A DNA stretch of 64,000 bases, from NCBI RefSeq assembly GCF_026151205.1, contig NC_087083.1, forward strand, positions 9,173,460 to 9,237,459, read 5' to 3'. The DNA is from Bolinopsis microptera (lineage: Eukaryota > Ctenophora > Tentaculata > Lobata > Bolinopsidae). The notes beneath the pieces were generated by a model that was given only the letters and a program-made list of their open reading frames with translations, made no database searches and was not told the DNA's origin. This document shows positions 54,191 to 64,000 of this stretch, piece by piece. A program made the position numbers and the translations under genes. Each line of letters opens with the position of its first letter. The first letter of the stretch is position 1.

Positions 54191-55352
54191 GAACGGTCCC
54201 CCCGACACTTTTGTTGACGATTTTGTCGTCCCTCGTCAAGGTACTGTCAATCTCCCTGGCGTCTGTAGTTGACAAATCCGTCTGTCGGCGGTCATGGTTG
54301 TCTTTGAGAGACCGTGTTTCGCTCTTTGTTGAGTGTCAATCACAATCTATATTAAGTGTCTACTGACATCGAGTTCATTGAGTATCAGGCCGCTTATGAT
54401 ATCACGATCTTTATGAGTATCCGCACAATTGACTAATGTCAAGGCTTTAGAGCCTTCAGTCACTATTTACTTATATTTGGAGAGTTGGAGGTGTACGTCC
54501 ACTGTCTGTAGGTGTTTAGGATCTTGTTTTTATATTATTTGTTTAAACGATGTGTTGGCCGCTAAGGACTGATATTAGGAGTTAAGTGTTTGTTTGGTGG
54601 ACCAGGTTTTTGTACCCCCCGGACAAGTTTACAAAATAATATCAAACATCACAATATAATTGTTTTAATATGCGGTGAATATGAAAAATGAAAATGTTGA
54701 TAACGTCTATTCAATTAAAAACAAAACAGAAACATTAAAAATAAAACTGTATATCCATGATATATTAACATAGTGACAAATAAATTGATTCGATACGACA
54801 GATGAATCACACGCACTGTTTATACGCACTTGTGTCAGGCTAACTGATTGTGGGCATGCAGAGACGATGGTATAGTACTCGTAACAGTAATAGTGCTCTT
54901 GATTGAGGTTGAAACCAAAGAGAATAACTGAGCCCACGTCTGATCAGCACCTGCAACGCTATCTATAATGATGCTTCAATATGAACGTGAATGGCAGTGA
55001 AAAAAGTGGCATATGGTTGAAAGTTATAGTTGCTAACCGTCCTGTTTTATATTCCTTAGTTTATTCTCGTCGATTGATTTTTTGGTTGCCTGATCCTAGT
55101 CGATTACGTACCGGGTAAATTATTTAACAGAAAAGTTGGCCATTCTCATCGTTTCCTTCCTGAGCTTTTGAAGTTCGATCATTACACCTTCGCTGATTTC
55201 TTATATAGCTGTATTGAGAAAAAGCTACATGGGCAATTAGCGACAATGTTGTGCTAGTGCACGGTAATAGCAATAAATGACCTTTATACAGATACACTAG
55301 CGCGTAGATCTGGTTGAAAGAACGTTTGTTAGCCAGTCCTATTGTCGTCATA
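54191..55352. other. Palindrome left core flank
   Basis: Mirror of about 56453-57600. It includes a broken counterpart of the small membrane-protein ORF at about 54185-54300 (minus). No other gene. Confidence 0.5.
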
Positions 55353-56452
55353 CCCTACAAAAAATCTAAGATACGGCTAGCGCGCATTAGCTGTCTTAGG
55401 CCGCACTTTTTAAGACAGCTATAAAATAGGGTTGCCTGCGCGCTAGCTGTCGTAGGAAGCTGTCTTAAAAAACTAGCTAGCGAAGACAGCTAATAATGAC
55501 TGTTTCAAACCTCATTCTAATGGTCGTTTCCAAAACTTTGCGCTCGCGATTATTCATCACGTATATTAGTGTCCCATAAAACATTTACTTTATAAAATAC
55601 AGGTTGGTTTCCGCGCGCGCCGTAAATTCACCAACCGTGGATCAAAAAAAAATAAGGACCCCCAACCCATGTAGCTGAACGACTCCCCAAAACACACATG
55701 CTTGTGAACGGTGAATCACTACCCGCCGAATCGGGGGTTGGGAGTCCCCCCACGAGATCAATTCGTCCGACGTAACGGAAAAATTAGGAATATAGGCAAA
55801 TTTTCAGTGTCAACGCCATCTTCAGGCACAAATAATTGTTATAGAGGGGGGCAAACATAAGACATTATTGGTTGACCTAAGTATATATAGTAGTGTTGAA
55901 AGTTATTAAAGTTTTAATACTTTCAAACATTACCATATATACTAGGTCAATCATTTGTTTATATAACAAATAATTGTGAGCCTGACTATGGCGTTGACAC
56001 TGGAAAAATTGCCTATATTCCAAACTTCTTTCCGTATACGTCGGACGAAAATGATCTCCGGAGGGACTCCAACCCACCGCTACGGCGGGTCTTGATTCAC
56101 CCGTTCACAAACAAGAGTGTGAGGTGTTCAGCAACATGGGTTGGGGCCTTATTTTTTTTTTTGGAATCCACGTAACTTTTACCGCGCGGCGCGGAAACCA
56201 AACCGATTTTTTATAAGTAAATGTTTTTATGACACAAATATACGAGATGATATCGCGCGACGCAAAGTTTTGGAAACTGCCCCATTAGATGAGGGTTTAA
56301 ACTGTCATTATTAGCTGTCTTATCTAGCTCATTTTTAAGACAGCTCCTAACGACAGCTAGCGCGCAGCAACCCACATTTTTAGCTGTCCTTAAAAAGTGC
56401 GGCCTAAGACAGCTAATGCGCGCTAGCCGTCTTAGATTATTTGTAGGGTATT
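55353..56452. mobile_element. Foldback element at the palindrome centre
   Basis: Bounded by ACCCTACAAA on the left and TTTGTAGGGT on the right. CGGCTAGCGCGCATTAGCTG and CTTAGGCCGCACTTTTTAAG near each end are inverted. The two halves mirror each other around 55905. The GGACCCCCAACCCATG repeat is inside each half. No transposase. Confidence 0.6.
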
Positions 56453-57492
56453 GACGACAATATCGACTGGCTAACAACGCACTCTCAATCCAGATCTACG
56501 CTCTCGTTTCTTAATAAAGGTCCTATATAGCTATTACCGAGCAACACATTAGTCGCATAACTTGCCCATCTAGCATTTTCTCAATAAGCATATATAAGAA
56601 ATCAGCGAAGCGTGTAATGATAGAACTACAAAGCTCAGGAAACGATGAAGAATGGCCACCTTTTCTGTTACATAATTTACCCGGGCTACGTAAATCGACA
56701 AGATCAGGCACACAACAAATCAACTACCGAGAATAAACTAAGGAATAAATAAAACCAGACGGTTAGCACACTATAACTATCAACCATATGCCACTTTTTT
56801 CACTGCCCATTCACTGTCATATTGATAGCATCATATAGATAGCGCTAGCAGGTGCTGATAAGACGTGGGCTCAGTTATTCTCTTTTGTTTCAACCTCAAT
56901 CAAGAGCACTATACTGATACAGAGTACTATACCATCGACTCTGCACTGCCCACTAATCAGTAATCTGACACAAGTAGCTTATAAAACAGTGCGTGTGATC
57001 ATCTGTCGTATCAAATCAAATTATTTGTCACTATGTTAATAAATCATGATATACAAGTTTTAATTTTTAAAGTTTCTGTTTTTGTTTTTAATGAATAGAC
57101 GTAATCAACATTTTCAATTTTCATATTCACGCATATTAAATAAAATTATATTGTTATGTATTATATTATTTTGTAAACATTGGCCGGGTACCAAAAACCG
57201 GTCCCCAAACAAACACTTAAAGCTCCTAATATCAGTCCTTAGCGGCCAACACATCTAATATAAAGATCCTAACACCTACAGACAGTGACCGACACCTCCA
57301 ACACTCCAAATATAAGTAAATAGTGACTGAAGGCTCTAAAGCCTTGACATTAGTCAATTGTGGCGGATACTCATAAAGCTCGTGATATCATTAAGCGGCT
57401 GATACTCCAAAGAACTCGATGTCAGTAGACACTTAATATAGATTGTGATTGACACTCCCAAAGAAGCGAAACACGGTCTCTCAAAGACAACC

Positions 57493-57663
57493 ATGACCGC
57501 CGACATACGATTTGTCAACTACGACGCCAAGGGAGATCTGACAGTAACCTTGACGAGGGACGACAAAATCGTCCAACAAAAGCTGTCGACCGTCGAAATA
57601 TACATGCCTTTTATACTGATGATAGTTTTGACCTTGGCTTTATATATTGCTTATTTCATTTAA
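57493..57663 (+). CDS. Small single-pass membrane protein
   Basis: ATG at 57493 to TAA at 57663: 56 codons. The N-terminal half is soluble (MTADIRFVNYDAKGDLTVTL TRDDK...), and the C-terminus is one strong membrane helix of about 20 residues (FILMIVLTLALYIAYFI) running to the stop, as in tail-anchored proteins. The membrane-helix part lies inside repeat R. A second, near-identical helix (LLILMIVLTFALSF then stop) is at about 62028-62079, after the Hsp70-like fragment. The helix may therefore be read as a shared C-terminal cassette. No family recognised. The left-arm copy is broken by indels. Confidence 0.4.
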   Translation: MTADIRFVNYDAKGDLTVTLTRDDKIVQQKLSTVEIYMPFILMIVLTLALYIAYFI

Positions 57664-58100
57664 TCTTATCTCATCCTATATGGTGAGAGTAACACTTGGT
57701 GAAGGAGAAAACAGGGGAAGAGCAGAGTTAGAATTGTGAGTATCATTTTATTATCTATCTATTTTATTATCTATCTACTATCTATCTTTTCACTCGATTA
57801 CAGTCTTCCGCCAGGAAGCCGTAGTTTACTGAACTGTGTTTAACCTAAGGCGGTCCAATCGGGTAACGAGAGGCGAAAATTAGTAAACGGTGTAAAATGT
57901 TGTTTATATATTCTACACGTTTTTAGCATTTTTAGCAATACTAAAATATGAAATATTGGAGCCTGGAGGGTTTCAAACTTATCTAAACTTCAGCGGAAGA
58001 TTGTACAGTATGTATATAATTTTATTGCCTAGTATAATACTAATATTTCATGTTTATTCCCGGACGGCTCCAGCTAAACTCAAACTAATTTGGATACTCC
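57598..58100 (-). repeat. LTR-like repeat R, inner right copy
   Basis: Inverted relative to 53690-54190. It begins with the membrane-helix coding bases and TATCTATCTATTTTATTATC, GGAAGCCGTAGTTTACTGAA. Confidence 0.6.
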
Positions 58101-58849
58101 TAACTAATATAGTTAGGATTATTTTACCAATTAAACTATAAGTCAAATGTATCGTAACTATTATAATGTGTCCCGGTTATCTAAAATAGTTCCTCGAGCT
58201 CCGATCAATAATAATTATTATTCTTTTCAGAAGAGGAGATTGGTGAGCATCGAGGATTTATTATTAATAGAAACTATCAGTAGATATTTTACTTTATAAA
58301 GAACACGTTACACGATCTAATTCTATCCGTTAAACATGCCATGTCTTTAGTCTATCCAATTATTTACTCCAATCACGTCGAATTTGCGCTTGTGCCGTTT
58401 AGTTATGGTTTATAATTATTTTTTAATACTGTCTAAATAGCATATCTTGATCTCTTTGGACTTAACTTTCTTGAGTCACCAACATAACTCGTGTATTTAC
58501 TTGAATAATCTAAAATAGAGTAGCTCGAGTAGTCCTCAAGATCATGGTAGCACCTCAGAGGTAGTTCATTTTCAGTTATTCTGTTTTATTCACGTGTTAT
58601 AAACGGAAACTTTCTACTCCTAATAATCTTTATATCTGCAAATATTTTAATTTCTTTTTCAGATTCAGAGGCTGCGTGCTTTATATGACGACGGGAAAGC
58701 GGAGTTAACAAAAATGCGCTGTCAATCCAGCACCGTTAATAAGTAAAAGGAGAGGTAAAATCTCTGAGAAGATCTACCACCTCAAACAACAACCCGATGA
58801 TCATATTCGCTATCGTGGGTCCGACAACAACTGAGGTGGCCCCCTGCTT
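58101..58849. other. Right-arm internal non-coding part
   Basis: No gene seen. It has AATAATAATTATTATTC near 58207. It mirrors 52991-53640. Confidence 0.4.
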
Positions 58850-59127
58850 TTTAAAAACTGATAAGAATAAAAAGAGGAGGAAGTTACGGAGGAACAGAAG
58901 AGGGTATGAATAGGATATGTTAGCAGTACGACAAAGAAAGCCATGTATCGAGGGATTTCAAACAAAGTCGGAGGTGCTACAAATGCGGATCGAAGGGACA
59001 CGATCAATTGAAAGACTGTTTTAGGATAGAGGAAGGACAAGGAGGAACAAGAGGGGCGAGTATAGGACATTTTAATCTGATTTTAAATGTTGTTGTAATG
59101 AAGGGAAGAGGGGTATATTTTGTTTAA
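58850..59127 (+). CDS. Zinc-knuckle coding segment, right arm
   Basis: The frame containing RRCYKCGSKGHDQLKDCF (58972-59122) runs to TAA at 59125-59127. CX2CX4H is exact, but the last Cys comes after five residues rather than four. A basic, Arg/Lys-rich region precedes it (KNKKRRK... in a neighbouring frame), as in nucleocapsid parts of retroelement Gag proteins. Frame changes upstream prevent a full reading, and the left-arm copy has other indels at different places. Comparing the arms suggests a single basic-plus-knuckle domain. It sits between LTR-like repeats, consistent with a Gag-like role (inference). Confidence 0.45.
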
Positions 59128-59145
59128 AGAAAATATGGGGGGGGG
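59082..59145 (+). repeat. 65-bp direct repeat ending in poly-G, copy 1
   Basis: CTGATTTTAAATGTTGTTGT ... GTTTAAAGAAAATATGGGG. It is repeated at 59603-59678. Both end in G homopolymers (59137-59148 and 59662-59678). Confidence 0.8.
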
Positions 59146-59204
59146 GGGACGAAATAAAGCCACTTAGTCAAAAGCATCATTTTTATGCTACATGATTTCG
59201 AGTT

Positions 59205-59432
59205 TCGGGCTAATTCCAAGTTAAAGGACGGTACCGACGCCGGGAGCCGATGAAGGCGCTTCTCACGATCATCGAGAAAGTACCCCTGATGGGTTCCGAT
59301 AAAGTAGCCATAGCTACGCAGACCGAGCGGGAACGCCCGGTCAACGACGACAAGTGACAACGCCAGCGACCGCCAAAGCGACGACAGCGGTCACCAGGAA
59401 GATGAAGACCTGGTTGTACTCGACGCATGGTG
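59205..59432 (+). CDS. Spliced element exon 1, right arm
   Basis: The plus strand reads ALLTIIEKVPL, then GSDKVAIATQ and, after an indel, the DYDSDRH-like acidic segment. It ends THG at donor GGTG/GTAAGC (59432/59433). In the left arm the corresponding reading is PWKGTPVIDD then TTARQQEDEDLLYSTHGG with the donor one G later. The exon therefore ends in phase 2, and the exon at 60113 completes the codon. The product is acidic and Thr-rich. No family recognised. Several one-base errors interrupt it here. Confidence 0.4.
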
Positions 59433-59602
59433 GTAAGCCACGAAAAAGTGTTTATAAACACTTAAATGTATCCGTTGTATATTATGCACATATAGATTTT
59501 ATTCTTTCCCCTCCAGGCAGGACTAGTCTTCGGGAAACCTGCACGTAAAACTTTGTCATTCATTGCTTTAATTTAAAGTATAGGAAATTTAAAGTAGAGA
59601 TC

Positions 59603-59678
59603 TGATTTTAAATGTTGTTGTTATGAAGGGAAGAAGGGTATATTTTGTTTAAAGAAAATATGGGGGGGGGGGGGGGGG
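59603..59678 (+). repeat. 65-bp direct repeat ending in poly-G, copy 2
   Basis: See 59082-59145. Confidence 0.8.
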
Positions 59679-60112
59679 AACGAGGTTGTCAGGGTCTAGA
59701 CGTTTGTTGTAAAGGAAAGCGGGGTGTGTTTTGTTTTGAAAAAAAAACAAAACCTACAGCTACCCCATGTATATATCGTCTCTCATTCCTTCCCTTCTCC
59801 TTTTTCTTCATTTCTAGTAGACCTCTTTCCTCTAAACTATCTATCTTCATCGAACTCCCCGAACTGCTGTCCGTGATCCCTGACTCCAACCCCTCGTTCC
59901 CCATTACCACCCTGCTCTTCTTGCCACGTCATATTTTACCTTATTCATTCTGAGCCAATTAAATGTTAATATTTTATCCTTTCTATATTATACATAATAC
60001 ACTACTCGTCTTTAATCTATTCTTATCAGTTTCCCTATCTCTTACTTATCTTGCCATCGTATTTCTCTCATTACAATTATAGTAATATTTTAACCTACAC
60101 CTTTCAACCTAG

Positions 60113-60389
60113 TATTTACCATGTCCTTATACTTCATCTCCCTTTGTTCCCGGTGTTCAAATCCTTTCCGCTGCTATGAAGGCGACACCCTTTTCGATTG
60201 TTCGCCGTATGAACTAAAATTTCCAGATCGATCCAATGATAAATATAGAGCAATATTTATAATCGAAATTAAAGCAAGTCTTGAGAAAATGTGCTTAGCG
60301 AGAGGTGAGGCCATGCAAAGGACGTACATGGAAGATTGCAGGGTCTTATCGATCTTGTTTCTGAACAAGCGATGTATTGCAAGGCCAAG
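60113..60389 (+). CDS. Spliced element exon 2, right arm
   Basis: Follows a good acceptor (CTACACCTTTCAACCTAG, 60095-60112) and ends at CAAG/GTAAAT (60389). The later half is coding-like in one frame, RSNDKYRA then IEIKASLEKMCLARGEAMQR and TYMEDCR. In the left arm the first half is open in the frame set by exon 1. The two arms are shifted relative to each other by indels, so neither gives the full protein. An ATG-started frame exists at 60121-60393, but the splice signals argue it is an internal exon. Family unknown. Confidence 0.4.
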
Positions 60390-60393
60390 GTAA

Positions 60394-61620
60394 ATAGGTA
60401 TACCCTTATTTCTCGCGAGTTCCCACTTTACGATGATCTTTTTGCTAAACTAAATTATAATTATATTTTATCCACTTTTCTTCCGAAAGAAAAAACAATG
60501 GTTCATAGTTTATAAATTCATAGCTTACAATTTCCTCACAGGTCGGTAGGTCAAAAGATGAAAACAAAAATAAAACATTTAACCTCTCTGTCAATGGATA
60601 GATCAAAACGCAGAACACGGGGTTTTCGCTTTAGCGTTTCTTCATCGCAAGCTTCAGTCTTCTGTCTTTGCAGATGAAAATGACGGCATCAAATACTGTT
60701 ACCATCGGAAATATCTCAAATTTAAACTACTTGATAAGTACAAAGATTATCTATTTTACAAATTAAAAAATAAAGGCAGATGTTTTCTGTTTTACCATCG
60801 ATTTACCAATTTACGTCAATTTACTACAATAGATTAGTGATAATAGAGAAGCGTGATACGACTAAATATGCCGTATAAAGAAAGTGAAGTCAGCTTCGGT
60901 CATATTTGTGTTTGCGATTTGTTATTGTGGGCTAACTAGATAATAAAGAGAGCCTGTTGTTGATAAGTTTAAGTTTCACCCATATTTCACCGTGTGTAGG
61001 ATGAAAAAAAAACTATTACTAATTATTATTACAATTATATTTAACTGTTCCATTATAGTCTGACTGTATATGAAAATTAGGTAGTTATTTATTTATGTCT
61101 TGTAGATTTACAATTATTTAGTTGAATTTAAGATAGTCCTCATTCATGATTGCTTATATAAAAAGAAGAAAGTCACCAGTCACTCCACCGGTAGGCGCCA
61201 GGCGGTATATCAGTTGAATCTGTATACCATGCAAACGAAATTTTGGCCTTCAAAAATGATAAAAATTATCACATTTTGTCAGCAAACATCGAAATTTCAT
61301 TCATCCACTTTACAACAGTCCACTGTACCACTAATAAAGCCACCAGAACCTGCAAAACCTCGTATTGCACCCATCGCAGAATTCTTTTCCTTATATTAAT
61401 GATTCAGTGCTTTTCAGTGCTTTTCAGTTCTTTTCCTTACTAATGATTCAGTGCTGAAGAACACTCCAACGAAGTGTTAAAATGTTGACGATACAGCCGG
61501 CCTTGTTACAGTCATGAGGAGTGCATACCAAAGTGGTTGGATCTGGGGTTTTTCATTCAGCGAGAAAGCTGGTCCCCCTGTCGCATGGGGATGGTTAGAT
61601 AAAGTACGTCTGACTAAACC
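60394..61620. other. Right-arm spacer
   Basis: Mirror of about 44785-46020. No additional gene supported. Confidence 0.4.
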
Positions 61621-61896
61621 ATGACTGCCGCAGGCAACAACGTAAAGTTACTCGGGATCGACCTCGGGACGACCACGACGGTCGTAGCGGAGTTGCACGA
61701 CGAAACGCCGACGATAGTAACCTGGGAGAACAACGTGACGGCGATACTTTCGACCTTCAACCTCGACACCGAAGAAGTGGGAAAATACCACTCGACCAAC
61801 GCAGCAGACTTAATTCGTGAGTCAAAGAAGTTTATGGGTCTATCCCGATCCGCCGCATTGTGTCGCTGTTTCGGAAACTGGTGCGTATGTAAATAG
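61621..61896 (+). CDS. Hsp70-like N-terminal fragment, right arm
   Basis: 91 codons from ATG to TAG. Residues 9-23 read KLLGIDLGTTTTVVA, the phosphate-1 motif that starts the ATPase domain of every Hsp70/DnaK (GIDLGTTxSxVA). Next come ELHDETPTIVTWENN and AILSTFNLDTEEVGKYH, and NAADLIRESKKFMGLS. These align with the Hsp70 order of strand, threonine-rich PS segment, VG..A, then the ...T...KRLIGR helix. The protein then ends in Cys-rich non-Hsp70 residues at a stop, without subdomains IB-II or the substrate-binding domain. It cannot be an active chaperone. It is either a captured gene fragment or a first exon. The codon choice is GC-rich, unlike its surroundings. Confidence 0.65.
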   Translation: MTAAGNNVKLLGIDLGTTTTVVAELHDETPTIVTWENNVTAILSTFNLDTEEVGKYHSTNAADLIRESKKFMGLSRSAALCRCFGNWCVCK

Positions 61897-62021
61897 TATG
61901 ATAATAAATCTGAACCACAAAAAAGGAGAGGGGATCGAGGATTTCAGGTATAAGAGGAAGGTATAAAGGGTATGTTCAAATTATTATTAGAGATTAATTA
62001 CCAGAAGAATATAAAATTTAA

Positions 62022-62260
62022 AATATACATGCTTCTTATACTGATGATAGTTTTGACCTTCGCTTTATCATTTTATTAGCGACACAACAAATAGGACGAA
62101 TCGCCAGGAAGCAGGAGAACTGTCATTTTATTATCTATCTATTTTATTATCTATCTACTATCTATCTTTTCACTCGATTACAGTCTTCCGCCAGGAAGCC
62201 GTAGTTTACTGAACAGGGGTTTAACCTCAGTCCAATCGGGACTTCCTGGGCCTCTAGCTC
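62022..62260 (-). repeat. LTR-like repeat R, outer right copy (short)
   Basis: Shares with 57598-57850 the membrane-helix bases, the TATCTATCT tract and GGAAGCCGTAGTTTACTGAA. The AAAACGTGTA block is missing. Confidence 0.6.
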
Positions 62261-62389
62261 TACTAACGTTAGGAATCAATCAGTCGCTTTGATAGTTTAA
62301 GGACACGTTCATTGAAGTTTGAGGAAATTGGTAAATTTCTAAAACAGCGTTTTTGACGATAGTGGTTTAATTTTAACATATATTAATCT

Positions 62390-63515
62390 AGCGTGTTCAT
62401 AAGTTCTGAACATTAGCCACGTGACCCATACTCCCATATGCACTGCTCAAAAATAAAATGTATTGTTTTTAGGCACTATTATGTAAAAAATGTCACATTT
62501 TTGTGACATTGTTTACCATAGCTGCCCAATTAGCATTTTTTGGTCTAAAATATAGTAGATTAGGTCAATCTAACAATTATGATACAATGTAGGCCTAAAG
62601 GGCAGTGATCGAACGGCTTTAAGGCAACATTTCGTAAACTTTGTCACACTCAGAATACGAGTCCTCTTTTCTACTGTGAGGTGTCCTCAAAACCCTTTCA
62701 ACTCATTATTTGATAGTTCTTCTACCAATCATAGCCCTAAAATATGTTGTTTTTTTAAAAGTTAACAAATACATGCACTTGGCTATTGGGAAATGATGTA
62801 AATTCTGTCACATTATATGGAATTTGAAATTCTGGGTGAATTTCCGAAATCATTTATATCTGATTTTGGTTTGGAAGGCGGGAAAACTCTATATAAGGAC
62901 GAAACACGGATACAGTTGATTGAAGTATAGGGCAGTTGATGTAAACATCGTCACAAAATGATACGAAATCGTAAATGGACACGTTCATGTTGAAGTTTAA
63001 GGATATTGGTAAACCAAAAAAAAATAGCGTGTTCAGAAGTTCTGGACATTAGCCACGTGACCCATACTTCCATATACACGGCTCAGAAATACAATTTATT
63101 GTTTTTAGGCACTATAATGTAAAAAATGTCACATTTTTGTGACTGCCCAATTAGCATTTTTTGGTTTAAAATATAGTAGATTAGGTCATTCTAAAAATTA
63201 TGATACAACATTTGGCTAACGGGCAGGGATCGAACGGTTTTAAGGCAATATTTCGTAAACTTTGTCACACTCAGAATACGATACCTCTTTTCTACTGTGA
63301 GGTGTCCTCAAAACCCTTTCAACTCATTATTTGATGGTTTTTCTACCAATCATAGCCCTAAAATATGTTGTTTTGAAAAGTAAGCAAATACATGCACTTA
63401 TTGGGAAATGATGTAAATTCTGTCACATTATATGGAATTTAAAATTTTGGGTGAATTGCCGAAATCATTTATATCTGATTTTGGTTTGGAAGGCGGGAAA
63501 ACTGTATAATGGACG
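62390..63515 (+). repeat. 630-bp tandem duplication
   Basis: 62390-62910 and 63020-63515 are direct copies (AACATTAGCCACGTGACCCA, GATCGAACGG, TTTCGTAAACTTTGTCACAC, TTTGGTTTGGAAGGCGGGAA). No coding sequence. Confidence 0.85.
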
Positions 63516-63952
63516 ATGCACGGATAGAGCTGATTCAAGTTAAGGGCAGTTGATGTAAAAATTGTCACAATAATAATAAGGGCAGTTGATATGAAAGAAA
63601 ATCTATCTAACTAATGCAATGGCTGATGTGACGAAATTTACATTTCTTGACCTTATTTTGAAGAAACATGCCTCGATTAGAATTCAATATTCTTCCAGGA
63701 ATTATTAGTAGGTTATTATTCAGCAAATCAGAACTCAAGTTTAACAATTCTGAGTTTAATTTTACTAAGTTACCGAAATGTGACGAAATTCACTTTTCCT
63801 GCCCCAACAGTATAATTTCAATGTGATTAAAAATGGGCATGGGTTTCTATATTTCCTTATCTCTGAATTAATCATTTCAAACTATAATTAGGACTGTTGA
63901 TGTGAAAGAAAGTGAATCTAAATTTTACAATGACGTATGTGACAAAATTTAC
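62483..63952. repeat. Cluster of twelve GTAAANNNNGTCACA motifs
   Basis: Forward copies begin at 62483, 62634, 62798, 62941, 63119, 63255, 63413 and 63555. Reverse copies begin at 62502, 63627, 63779 and 63938 (the 63779 copy ends CAC rather than TAC). Partly explained by the 630-bp duplication, but reverse copies and the later ones are outside it. Confidence 0.75.
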
Positions 63953-64000
63953 ATTTCTTGACCCTATTTTGAAGAACCATACCCCGATTAAAATTCAATA
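63579..64000 (+). repeat. About 110-bp direct repeat pair
   Basis: 63579-63692 and 63894-64000 share GTGACGAAATTTACATTTCT, TTTTGAAGAA.CAT and GATTA.AATTCAATA. No gene to the window end. Confidence 0.7.

Larger units (their letters stand above)
43660..62280. repeat. Giant imperfect palindrome, axis near 55905
   Basis: The left half (43.66-55.9 kb) and right half (55.9-62.28 kb) are reverse complements in the order R, Hsp70-like, exon, exon, zinc knuckle, R, core; then the mirror image. The left arm is longer because of a 5.26-kb A/T insertion and a full outer R. The arms differ mainly by one-base indels. Confidence 0.85.

Noticed and set aside
59645-59953. 102-codon ORF with a poly-Gly start
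   Set aside because: Begins at a poly-G tract, and the mirrored left-arm sequence has different frames. Not conserved.

Overview
The window is animal nuclear DNA, probably from an invertebrate. It is AT-rich and gene-sparse and full of interspersed repeats. It contains non-LTR retrotransposon debris, foldback elements, poly-G tracts and candidate GT..AG splice sites. I could not place the lineage. Only two genes look intact and recognisable: a duplicated pair of intronless UNC-93-like membrane transporters on the minus strand (4.4-5.8 kb and 14.9-16.3 kb). A spliced minus-strand gene of unknown function seems to end at the left edge (terminal exon 123-356, with a poly-A signal). Its neighbouring two-CxxC exon recurs as copies near 19.9 kb and 27.7 kb.

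0-24 kb: the two UNC-93-like genes lie among repeats. These are a 1-kb foldback element abutting a poly-G run just upstream of the first gene, a 12-bp minisatellite that reads as (YVPG)n, LINE 3' and endonuclease remnants, a 310-bp inverted pair, several 90-320 bp dispersed repeats, a TA-flanked terminal-inverted-repeat element, and a small zinc-knuckle plus F-box-like gene at 21.8-22.1 kb.

24-43 kb: this is a mobile or multicopy region. It holds an exon with a PKKRKV-type nuclear signal, a 3.07-kb unit repeated head to tail three times with a fourth partial copy, and scattered pieces of one unrecognised gene family. On the coding strand that family is studded with CAACG, most often ATCAACG, in more than one reading frame. 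Unit junctions carry perfect 20-bp-arm hairpins. Another gene family is cut off exactly at the unit's terminal sequence.

43.7-62.3 kb: a very large imperfect palindrome with its axis near 55.9 kb. Each arm holds an element of about 4.5 kb bounded by LTR-like direct repeats. It encodes a zinc knuckle, further spliced coding pieces and an Hsp70 N-terminal fragment. The left arm also contains about 5.2 kb of almost pure A/T that splits a coding exon. The arms differ mainly by single-base indels, so part of this region may be unpolished sequence or a foldback artefact.

62.3-64 kb: a 630-bp tandem duplication and a dense cluster of a 15-bp motif, GTAAANNNNGTCACA, on both strands. No genes are visible.

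Boundaries of exons and repeats were read by eye. Function is claimed only where motifs are clear.
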